From Clostridiales bacterium (GTDB lineage Bacteria; Bacteroidota; Bacteroidia; Bacteroidales; Muribaculaceae), in assembly GCA_023666645.1 (NCBI GenBank), contig JAMPBP010000003.1, positions 1 to 62,642 of the forward strand: a DNA stretch of 62,642 bases. Direction: 5' to 3'. Made by a program: the position numbers and the translations under genes. Shown in pieces: positions 27,988 to 36,005 of this stretch. The notes beneath the pieces are model-generated. The model saw only the letters and a program-made list of their open reading frames with translations. It was not told where the DNA came from and did no database searches. Positions within the stretch are counted from its first letter, which is position 1, and each line of letters begins with the position of its first letter.

Positions 27988-27995
27988 CAAAGGTA
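27988..27995 (-). promoter_or_regulatory. -7 box of the gph gene
   Basis: The minus strand reads TACCTTTG, matching TAnnTTTG, 26 bases before the ATG at 27962. Confidence 0.65.
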
Positions 27996-28075
27996 AAAAA
28001 AATAATGAGTCTTGTCACAAATGGGGGTGTGGAAGCGTTCTTTAATAAACAACTCTTAAAAAAATAATGTTATTG

Positions 28076-28939
28076 ATGAAAACCAAAATGTTTAAATCAT
28101 TCATGGCCCTGATGTGTGCGCTCGTTGTCATCGGTGCACAGGCCAAACCGCTCTCATTCCGGAATTCCAAAGGTGATGAGGTGAGCAAAAAAATCAATGT
28201 ACAGGAGCCGTTCACCAAGGTTGAGGCCGGTGGTGTCTTTGAGGTCGAGATAAGAAAGGGAGCTCCGGGTGTCACTGTCATCGCCTTGAGCGACCTGGTG
28301 GATAAGGTCAAAGTGACTGTGACAAATGGTGTCCTGCAGCTTAATCTCGACAAATACTCAGGTGTGGTCAATAGCCTGAAGGTAAAGATTACTATGCCAG
28401 GGCTCGACGGAATCAAAGCGAGTGGAGCTTCCGAATTTGAGGTCAAGAGTGATTTTGATGGAAAGAATATGTTGATGAAGTGCAGCGGTTCATCGTCGGT
28501 TGAGGTTGAAACGTTGACCTTTGCAAGTCTTGAATTGGACATGAGCGGCGCTTCTGAATTTGAAGCCCGGCAACTTAATCTTGGCGATTGTGTCGTTGGC
28601 ATGTCGGGGTCATCTGAAGCTGATATGGAAGCATTGAAATCTGTGAATGTCAAGATAAAGATGTCGGGTGCCTCGGAATGCGAGATTGAAAGTCTTGATT
28701 GTGATGAGGTCGATGCCAGTTGTTCAGGGTCGAGCGAACTCGCTCTGAAAGGTGTATCGGCTTCAAAGGTAAAGTGCGGGACATCGGGAAGCTCTGATAT
28801 CTCACTGTCGGGTCAATGTGGACGCGCGGTATTCAACGCTTCAGGCTCAAGCGAAATCAAGGCCAAAAAGCTTAGATGCGACGATATCACGAGTAAGGAA
28901 TCGGCGGCAGCGTCGATATCCACTTCAGGCACTAAGTAG
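28076..28939 (+). CDS. Secreted DUF2807 (head GIN) beta-solenoid protein
   Basis: A ~287-residue exported protein with signal peptide ending GAQAK. The body is a DUF2807 domain of regularly spaced SGASE/SGSSE turns, at least seven, recurring about every 20 residues: SGASEFEVK, SGSSSVEVE, SGASEFEAR, SGSSEADME, SGASECEIE, SGSSELALK, SGSSDISL. This pattern predicts a right-handed beta-solenoid on the cell surface or in the periplasm. The function is unknown. Several ATGs (28067, 28076, 28088) are possible; 28076 gives MKTKMFKSF, a normal signal start. Confidence 0.8.
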   Translation: MKTKMFKSFMALMCALVVIGAQAKPLSFRNSKGDEVSKKINVQEPFTKVEAGGVFEVEIRKGAPGVTVIALSDLVDKVKVTVTNGVLQLNLDKYSGVVNSLKVKITMPGLDGIKASGASEFEVKSDFDGKNMLMKCSGSSSVEVETLTFASLELDMSGASEFEARQLNLGDCVVGMSGSSEADMEALKSVNVKIKMSGASECEIESLDCDEVDASCSGSSELALKGVSASKVKCGTSGSSDISLSGQCGRAVFNASGSSEIKAKKLRCDDITSKESAAASISTSGTK

Positions 28940-29058
28940 AGAACTGATTTTAGAAACAATAAGGAACCCGTAATGAGAATGGGGTTGGAGTCATGAAGCC
29001 GGCCCCGGTGAATGATGCAATGACGGCATCGTGAACATGGAAAAGTGTTCATGATGTC

Positions 29059-29104
29059 GTCTTTTTAGTTATGAAATATTTTGGAATTTAGTCTTTTTAG
29101 TTAT
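29059..29104 (+). repeat. Direct repeat upstream of ilvD, candidate operator
   Basis: GTCTTTTTAGTTAT occurs at 29059-29072 and 29091-29104, a 32-base period (three helical turns), and the second copy abuts the -7 box at 29104-29111. Confidence 0.5.
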
Positions 29105-29111
29105 AACTTTG
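29104..29111 (+). promoter_or_regulatory. -7 box of the ilv operon
   Basis: TAACTTTG matches TAnnTTTG. The leader then holds a small hairpin, AGCTATG/CATAGCT at 29128-29149, before ATG 29178. Confidence 0.65.
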
Positions 29112-29177
29112 CGCAAAACTGATGAATAGCTATGTTTTTGAACATAGCTTTAAGACAAAATCTAACAATAGGGCAAA

Positions 29178-31001
29178 ATGAAGCATAACTTGAGGAGCTC
29201 ACAGTCGACGGGTGGCCGTCGCATGGCAGGGGCACGTGCATTGTGGCGTGCCAATGGTATGACTGAGGAACAGATAGGACGTCCGGTCATTGCGGTGGTG
29301 AATTCGTTCACCCAGTTTGTGCCGGGACATACCCACCTGCATGAGATAGGCCAGGAGGTAAAACGTGAAATCGAAAAGATGGGTTGCTTTGCTGCTGAGT
29401 TCAATACGATAGCTATTGATGATGGTATAGCAATGGGGCATGATGGAATGCTCTACTCGCTCCCCTCGCGTGAGCTGATAGCCGACAGTGTCGAGTATAT
29501 GGTCAATGCCCATAAGGCCGATGCTATGGTATGTATCTCCAACTGTGACAAGGTTACTCCCGGAATGCTTATAGCGGCCATGCGTCTCAATATCCCCACA
29601 ATATTTGTATCGGGCGGTCCCATGGAGGCCGGCAATGTCGATGGTCGTGCCGTTGACCTCATCGACATCATGGTGGAGAGCGCCGATACCGGTGTGAGCG
29701 ACCAGCAAGTTGAGAAGCTCGAGCGCGAAGGGTGTCCCACCTGTGGATCTTGCTCGGGTATGTTCACTGCCAATTCGATGAACTCGCTCAACGAGGCAAT
29801 AGGACTTGCACTGCCAGGCAACGGAACCATAGTGGCGACACATGTGAACCGCCGGGAGTTGTTCAAGGAGGCTGCACGACGCATCGTGGAGAATACCCTC
29901 GCCTATTACCGTGACGGTGATGACAGTGTGTTGCCGCGCACTATCGCCTCGCGCAATGCGTTCATGAATGCCATGACACTTGACATCGCGATGGGAGGTT
30001 CAACCAATACGGTGTTGCATCTGCTCGCCATTGCCCATGAGGCCGGTGTGGATTTCACGCTTGATGATATCGACATGCTGTCGCGCCGTACCCCGGTGTT
30101 GTGCAAGGTGGCTCCCAACTCCCACTATCATATCGAAGATGTGAACCGCGCTGGCGGTATACTCAGCATCATGGCCGAACTCGCCAAGGGTGGATTGGTC
30201 GACACAACAGTGGGTCGTGTGGACCGCATGACACTCGGAGAGGCAATCGACCGTTGGGCCATAGGAGGAAAAGAGTACAGTGACAATGCCGAGGAGCGGT
30301 GGAAATCGGCCCCAGGCCGTAAACGCAATATCGAGCTGGGCAGCCAGATGTGCTACTATGGCCAGCTTGATACAAACCGTGCAGCCGGCTGTATACGCGA
30401 CATCGGGCATGCCTATGTCAAGGATGGAGGTATCGCGGTGTTGCGTGGTAATATAGCTCCCGACGGGTGTGTGGTGAAGACGGCAGGTGTAGACCCGTCG
30501 ATATTCCGCTTCAAGGGTGAGGCCCGTGTGTTTGAGTCGCAGGAGGCCGCCGTGGAGGGAATCCTCAACGGATCGGTGAAAGCCGGTGAGGTTGTGATCA
30601 TCACATATGAAGGGCCGCGTGGAGGTCCGGGCATGCAGGAAATGCTCTATCCCACAAGCTACCTCAAGGCAAGGCATCTGGGCAAGGATTGCGCGCTGAT
30701 CACCGACGGACGTTTCTCGGGAGGAACCTCGGGACTCTCCATCGGACATGTATCGCCTGAAGCTGCCGCCGGAGGCCCCATTGCCCTTGTGGAGGATGGC
30801 GACATCATCACAATCGACATTCCGGCCCGCTCTATCAATGTAGAGCTGAGTGCCGAAGAGTTTGAGTCACGCCGTCATGCCGAGGAATCACGTGGCGACA
30901 ATGCCTATACACCGCGGTGCCGTGACCGATATGTGTCCAAAGCGCTGAAAGCTTATGCCGCAGGAGTGGCATCGGCTGATAAGGGTGGTGTGAGAATGTG
31001 A
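29178..31001 (+). CDS. ilvD: Dihydroxy-acid dehydratase
   Basis: A 607-residue Fe-S enzyme that makes the 2-keto acids of valine and isoleucine. Cluster cysteines sit in [10 protein letters not shown] and [17 protein letters not shown]; other signatures are [15 protein letters not shown] near the N-terminus and [27 protein letters not shown] near the C-terminus. It is the first gene of the operon and begins after the promoter and hairpin described at 29104-29149. The full length matches the family. Confidence 0.96.
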   Translation: MKHNLRSSQSTGGRRMAGARALWRANGMTEEQIGRPVIAVVNSFTQFVPGHTHLHEIGQEVKREIEKMGCFAAEFNTIAIDDGIAMGHDGMLYSLPSRELIADSVEYMVNAHKADAMVCISNCDKVTPGMLIAAMRLNIPTIFVSGGPMEAGNVDGRAVDLIDIMVESADTGVSDQQVEKLEREGCPTCGSCSGMFTANSMNSLNEAIGLALPGNGTIVATHVNRRELFKEAARRIVENTLAYYRDGDDSVLPRTIASRNAFMNAMTLDIAMGGSTNTVLHLLAIAHEAGVDFTLDDIDMLSRRTPVLCKVAPNSHYHIEDVNRAGGILSIMAELAKGGLVDTTVGRVDRMTLGEAIDRWAIGGKEYSDNAEERWKSAPGRKRNIELGSQMCYYGQLDTNRAAGCIRDIGHAYVKDGGIAVLRGNIAPDGCVVKTAGVDPSIFRFKGEARVFESQEAAVEGILNGSVKAGEVVIITYEGPRGGPGMQEMLYPTSYLKARHLGKDCALITDGRFSGGTSGLSIGHVSPEAAAGGPIALVEDGDIITIDIPARSINVELSAEEFESRRHAEESRGDNAYTPRCRDRYVSKALKAYAAGVASADKGGVRM

Positions 31002-31044
31002 ATTGAAAGAAAAGAACAAAGATATAGATAGAGACACGTTTTTT

Positions 31045-32766
31045 ATGAACAACAGTCAGCAGATAAACGGAGCCCATGCGCTGATAAGGTCGCTCATAGC
31101 CCAGGGCGTGGACCGAGTGTTCGGTTATCCAGGTGGCGCCATCATTCCTGTATATGATGCATTGTATGACTACCAGCAGGAGCTGGAACACATACTTGTG
31201 CGCCACGAGCAGGGAGCCACTCACGCCGCTGAGGGATATGCACGCGTGACAGGACGCCCGGGCGTGGTTATTGTGACATCAGGTCCCGGTGCTACCAATC
31301 TTATAACGGGATTGTCGGATGCCTTGACCGATTCCACCCCTATGGTTGTCATTACCGGCCAGGTCGCCTCCACAATGCTGGGCAGCGAAGCGTTTCAGGA
31401 AACCGATGTGGTGGCCATCACGCTTCCGATTACGAAATGGTCCTACCAGATACGCCGTGCCGAGGATATCCCGGCTATGGTGGCACGTGCTTTCTACATT
31501 GCCTCTACAGGACGCCCCGGCCCCGTCGTGCTTGACATCGCCAAGGATGCCCAGGTGAGCCTGATGAACTGGACCGGCTACAAACCATGTGATTACATAC
31601 GCAGCTATAATCCCGAACCGGCAGTCGAGGAGTCTAAGATTCAGACTGCGGCCGCTATTATCAATGAGGCCTCCCGCCCGTTGATTCTGGCCGGTCATGG
31701 GGTTACCATCTCGGGCGCTGAGAAACAACTCATGGAGCTGGCTGAGAAAGTCGATGCTCCAGTGGGTGCCACGCTCTTAGGCTTGTCGTCGATGCCCAGT
31801 GATCACCCTCTTTACCGCGGCATGATAGGAATGCATGGCAACATCGCCCCTAATTACATGACCAATATGGCTGATGTGATTGTGGGCATAGGATTGAGAT
31901 TTGACGACCGCGTCACCAGCAGCATTGCCAGTTATGCCCCCAATGCCCGTATCGTACATATCGACATCGATCCTTGTGAGGATGGTAAGCTTGTGAGGCC
32001 TGCATGTTTCGTTCAGGGTGATGCCGCCAAGATGCTGGAGAGGTTGTTGCCATATATCAATAAAGGTTGCCACCGTGAATGGATTGAGAGTTTTGACCGT
32101 TGTGACGAGATAGAGCGCAAGGAGGTCATTGATCCTGAGCTCAGAGGTAATGGCTCCACGTTGAAGATGGGAGAGGTGGTCGACAAGGTGTCGGAGGCTA
32201 CAGGCCACCGTGCCATTGTGGTCACCGATGTAGGCCAAAACCAGATGTTTGCCGCCCGCTACAGCCGCCACTCCATGCCACGCAGCATGGTGACCTCGGG
32301 CGGGCTGGGCACGATGGGATTTGGACTGCCTGCCTCGATTGGAGCCAAGATTGGTTGTCCCGACCGTGAAGTGGTGCTCTATGTTGGTGATGGCGGGTTA
32401 CAGATGACCATTCAGGAATTGGGTACTATCATGCAGTATGGAATCAATGTCAAGATTGTGTTGTTGAACAATAATTTCCTTGGCAATGTGCGTCAGTGGC
32501 AGGCTATGTTCTTTGACAACCGTTTCAGTCAGACACCATTGGTCAATCCCGATTTCGTAGCTATAGCAGGTGCCTACGGCATAGCGGCTGAAAATGTAGC
32601 CTCGCGCGATGAACTTGATGCTGCCATAGGGCGCATGCTTGCCCATGAGGGCTGCTACCTGCTGAATGTCAATATCGATGCTGCCGACATGATTTTCCCC
32701 ATGATAACACCGGGAAGCGCCATTGACCATATTCTTGTTAACGAAACAACAAAATTCACACTGTGA
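31045..32766 (+). CDS. ilvB: Acetolactate synthase, large subunit
   Basis: A 573-residue ThDP enzyme that condenses pyruvate (with pyruvate or 2-oxobutyrate) at the first common step of branched-chain synthesis. Seen: RVFGYPGGAIIPVYDAL, VRHEQGATHAAEGYAR (catalytic Glu), TSGPGATNL and the ThDP-binding VGDGGLQMTIQELGT...NNNFLG. ATG 31045 (MNNSQQINGAHAL) is preferred; the in-frame TTG at 31003 is unlikely. It follows ilvD after 43 bases and overlaps ilvN. Confidence 0.95.
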   Translation: MNNSQQINGAHALIRSLIAQGVDRVFGYPGGAIIPVYDALYDYQQELEHILVRHEQGATHAAEGYARVTGRPGVVIVTSGPGATNLITGLSDALTDSTPMVVITGQVASTMLGSEAFQETDVVAITLPITKWSYQIRRAEDIPAMVARAFYIASTGRPGPVVLDIAKDAQVSLMNWTGYKPCDYIRSYNPEPAVEESKIQTAAAIINEASRPLILAGHGVTISGAEKQLMELAEKVDAPVGATLLGLSSMPSDHPLYRGMIGMHGNIAPNYMTNMADVIVGIGLRFDDRVTSSIASYAPNARIVHIDIDPCEDGKLVRPACFVQGDAAKMLERLLPYINKGCHREWIESFDRCDEIERKEVIDPELRGNGSTLKMGEVVDKVSEATGHRAIVVTDVGQNQMFAARYSRHSMPRSMVTSGGLGTMGFGLPASIGAKIGCPDREVVLYVGDGGLQMTIQELGTIMQYGINVKIVLLNNNFLGNVRQWQAMFFDNRFSQTPLVNPDFVAIAGAYGIAAENVASRDELDAAIGRMLAHEGCYLLNVNIDAADMIFPMITPGSAIDHILVNETTKFTL

Positions 32767-33338
32767 TGATGAACAGAGATAGCGAGAAACAGCAATTGTT
32801 CACAATGTCGGCTTTTGCCGAGAACTATGTGGGTGTGCTCAACCAGGTTACCAGCATATATACACGGCGCTGTATCAATATCGAGAGTATCTCGGCAAGC
32901 GCATGCTCCATACCCGGGGTGAGCAAGTTCACCATCACCTCGTGGAGTGACCGCGCCACGATGGAGAAAGTGGTGAGGCAGATTGAGAAGCGTATTGATG
33001 TGATAAAGGCATTCCTGTATACCGACGATGATATCGTGTACCAGGAGGTGGCTCTTTACAAGGTGCCCACTTCAATGTTGCTTGAGGAGAAGAAACTTGA
33101 GTGGATCATACGCAAGCACTCGGCCCGCATTCTGGAAATCACCCCCGAGTATACCGTCATTGAAAAAACCGGTCATCGTGATGAGACCGAGTCGCTCTTT
33201 GAGGCGTTGAAACGTTATGATATAAGACAATTCGTGCGCAGTGGACGTGTGACCATCACCAAGGATCCCGTGGAATATGTGACGGCTTTCCTTGCTGAGC
33301 GAGAAAAAACAGCCAACGATGAAAGGGGTAGAGAGTAG
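32766..33338 (+). CDS. ilvN: Acetolactate synthase, small regulatory subunit
   Basis: A ~190-residue ACT-domain subunit that activates IlvB and normally confers feedback control by valine. The N-terminal ACT domain runs through YVGVLNQVTSIYTRRCINIESISAS. The start is ambiguous among GTG 32763, ATG 32766 and ATG 32769; 32766 overlaps the ilvB stop (TGATG) and implies coupling. It overlaps the thioesterase gene by 20 bases. Confidence 0.92.
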   Translation: MMNRDSEKQQLFTMSAFAENYVGVLNQVTSIYTRRCINIESISASACSIPGVSKFTITSWSDRATMEKVVRQIEKRIDVIKAFLYTDDDIVYQEVALYKVPTSMLLEEKKLEWIIRKHSARILEITPEYTVIEKTGHRDETESLFEALKRYDIRQFVRSGRVTITKDPVEYVTAFLAEREKTANDERGRE

Positions 33339-34059
33339 ACGGCAGTACCTTAATGCCAGCGAGTGTAACGCCCAGCGCCACATTTCGCTTCCCCTGCTGG
33401 TGCAGCGCATAATCGATGCCGCCACTTGCCATGCCTGTGAACTCGGGGTGGGGCCGGCCGATCTGAGGCCTTTGTCCCTTGCCTGGGTGCTGTCGCGGTT
33501 GACGCTCGAGATGAGTGAGTTTCCGGCTATTGATTCATGGTTCACTATCAATACATGGGTGGAGTCGATAAACCGTCATTTCACCGAGCGTTGTTTCAGC
33601 ATCACCGACGATGGCGGGCACCCCATAGGCTTTGCACGTACCATATGGATTGCAATCGATCTCGAGACACGACGCAGTGGCGACATGACTCAGATCATGG
33701 ACCACGCCATGATTGAGAAAAAAGATTGTGATGTGGCCTGGGGTAGCAAAATACAGGCCGTGACAGCGCCCGACATGGTGAGGGCTCACCGTTTTGGTTA
33801 CTGTGACATTGATTTTAACCGGCATGTCAATTCCTGCCGGTATATCGAGGCTCTGCTCAACGACCGTAGTGTGGAATTTTATGATAACCATATGATAAAA
33901 CGGTTTGAGATTGCCTATATGGACGAGATTCACTATGATGATGCCGTCGAGTTGTTGCGTGAGAGTTCTGAGCGTGACGGAGAATTGCAGGCATTGTATG
34001 AGATAACCCGCGACGGGACATCTGTAACAAGGGCCCGCATCAAGTATAAAAAGATATAA
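33319..34059 (+). CDS. Acyl-ACP thioesterase family protein
   Basis: A 246-residue double-hotdog protein of the plant/bacterial acyl-ACP thioesterase family, which hydrolyses acyl-ACP to free fatty acid. The N-terminal hotdog includes SLAWVLSRLTLEM and the second HRFGYCDIDFNRHVNSCRYIEAL, with the Asn and His of the active site (N, H in NRHVNS). ATG 33319 (MKGVESRRQYL) sits inside the end of ilvN. Its place among ilv genes suggests a link to branched-chain fatty acids, which start from ilv-derived acyl-CoAs; that is inference. Confidence 0.88.
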   Translation: MKGVESRRQYLNASECNAQRHISLPLLVQRIIDAATCHACELGVGPADLRPLSLAWVLSRLTLEMSEFPAIDSWFTINTWVESINRHFTERCFSITDDGGHPIGFARTIWIAIDLETRRSGDMTQIMDHAMIEKKDCDVAWGSKIQAVTAPDMVRAHRFGYCDIDFNRHVNSCRYIEALLNDRSVEFYDNHMIKRFEIAYMDEIHYDDAVELLRESSERDGELQALYEITRDGTSVTRARIKYKKI

Positions 34060-34103
34060 GAATCAAATTCATCATTCAAATAGTATAAAAATAAAGTGCT
34101 TAA

Positions 34104-36005
34104 ATGAAAAAATTATTACTCACATTCCTTGCAGCTGTAATGATTACAGCGTTTTCAGCATCGGCCGCCGAGCCTCAGGTGCTCCTTGATGCCGATTTTA
34201 CTGTCTTGACCGCGGGTACCGAGACAGCACCGGTTGCTATTGACAAGTCGGCTCTCAACAAGCTGGTTCCATCGGTCTATGCCTATGGTTCAAACAGCAA
34301 GAACACTTATCAGGCCGGTGGATCTCTCTTCCTGGCCGATGGCGGACGTGTGGAATTCGGCGCTCTCTCTGCTTTACCCAGTTATCCCAAGGGGACAATA
34401 CGGGTTACTGCCGAGGTGAAGATGGGTGCTTCCACCGGTGGTATATTTGTTTTCAGTAACGGTACATATGCTTCATCCAAAAGCGTATCAGAAATCATAA
34501 TGAATGGGGAGTGGAACACCATTACTTTTTACTTCAGCGAATTGGGACGTACTGACCGCCCGAATATCAGTCCGTTGATGTCGTTCGACGGTATGTTTGT
34601 GAAGTCGTTGAAGATTGAGTATAGCGCCGATTTTGTAATTCCACCTGTTGCTTATCTGCCTACTGATGCCGATGGTACCTCGTTTACTGCCTCATGTGGT
34701 AGAGTGACCGGTGCGTCAAAATATGAGATGGATGTATTCTCTCTCGATGATAAGGGAGAGAAGGTCATGTTCCTTGAAAATGAGCCTTTGACGGCCGTAA
34801 CCGCTTATTCCGATACTAAGAAAAAGGTTACAGGCCTTGACCCGGCTACAACCTATTTTTATGTAGTGAGAGCTATAGGCTCGAATGGAAATAAATCGGA
34901 GGATTCCAATACCGTTGAAGTCATAAGGTGCATAAGCTCGCTCGATGCTCCCGAGGCTATCGCTGCCGTCAATGTCACAGAGAATGGTTATACCGCCACA
35001 TGGAATGGAGTGGAGAATGCCGATTCATATGTAGTGAACACCTATGTGAAGGAGACCACTACCCAATCCAGTATCATCTCCGTTCTGAACGAGGATTTCT
35101 CGGGAGTGACCATGGGCTCATTAGAACAAATAGATTATAGCACCGATCCGCTCGACAACTTTACCAAGGAGAAAGGTTGGATTACCGATGTTTCCAAGAC
35201 ATATGCGAGTGGCTATTATGTTATGTATCCAACAGTGGGCAAGGGTGTACTCATTACTCCGGTCATGAATCTTAGTAGTGATAATGGAGCGTTCAGCGTA
35301 GATTTGACATGTGGTGTGGCATCGCTCGGTACATATTATACGAGCACAAACACTCTTCAGGTTGAGCTGATTGAGGCCGATGATATCGATAAGGAATCGA
35401 CTGCTTCAATAGAGTCGTCTCCGGCCATTACATTTAAGAATGCAGCTGAGGAGGTCCACACATTCAACTTTACAAAGGGCACCGAAGCTTGCCGACTGCG
35501 CATATCATATGACATCACTCCTGACACTTATATGAAGAAATTGTTCATTAATGAAATCGATGTTAAGCAGGAGGTACCCGCCGGATATGTCGTGGAGCGT
35601 CAGCTTGGCAACAAGGCAGTGTCGGGAGCTACAGAGTCGTTTGTTGAATTAACGCAGGAGGAGGGAAAGGAGTACTTCTTTGATGTATATGCTGTGGGCA
35701 AGACTGTGGTAGGTACAGGTGCATCGGCTGAAGTTGGCGATATACAAAGCGCTGCTTCCAACCGTGTCAAGATAGGCGTTCCTGCCGGTGTTGATGAGGT
35801 CAATGCCGCTGGCTCCGCTCCCAAGGCTTGGAAGGCCGGTGATGGTGTGCTCGGTGTCAATGGTGGAGTAATCGCAGTCTACGATATTAATGGACGTGCA
35901 ATCTACAGCAACACTATCAATCCCGACACATACACAATTGCTCTTGGTGTTAACGGCCTCGTGATTGTAGTCGTAGATGGCGAGGCTTGCAAAATTGTGC
36001 TGTAA
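34104..36005 (+). CDS. Secreted fibronectin III / jelly-roll surface protein
   Basis: A 633-residue exported protein with signal peptide (1-22, ending ASAAE). No catalytic motif is recognised. A first beta-sandwich (~25-195) is followed by two fibronectin-III-like segments (VTGLDPATTYFYVVRAIG at ~240-257, and APEAIAAVNVTENGYTATWNG after it). A second jelly-roll region follows (EDFSGVTMGSLEQIDYS, LTPVMNLSS-like). The C-terminus ends with VYDINGRAIYS, like a type IX sorting tail. The next gene, a C10 protease, starts at the base after its stop (TAAATG), so the two are one unit. Confidence 0.78.
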   Translation: MKKLLLTFLAAVMITAFSASAAEPQVLLDADFTVLTAGTETAPVAIDKSALNKLVPSVYAYGSNSKNTYQAGGSLFLADGGRVEFGALSALPSYPKGTIRVTAEVKMGASTGGIFVFSNGTYASSKSVSEIIMNGEWNTITFYFSELGRTDRPNISPLMSFDGMFVKSLKIEYSADFVIPPVAYLPTDADGTSFTASCGRVTGASKYEMDVFSLDDKGEKVMFLENEPLTAVTAYSDTKKKVTGLDPATTYFYVVRAIGSNGNKSEDSNTVEVIRCISSLDAPEAIAAVNVTENGYTATWNGVENADSYVVNTYVKETTTQSSIISVLNEDFSGVTMGSLEQIDYSTDPLDNFTKEKGWITDVSKTYASGYYVMYPTVGKGVLITPVMNLSSDNGAFSVDLTCGVASLGTYYTSTNTLQVELIEADDIDKESTASIESSPAITFKNAAEEVHTFNFTKGTEACRLRISYDITPDTYMKKLFINEIDVKQEVPAGYVVERQLGNKAVSGATESFVELTQEEGKEYFFDVYAVGKTVVGTGASAEVGDIQSAASNRVKIGVPAGVDEVNAAGSAPKAWKAGDGVLGVNGGVIAVYDINGRAIYSNTINPDTYTIALGVNGLVIVVVDGEACKIVL

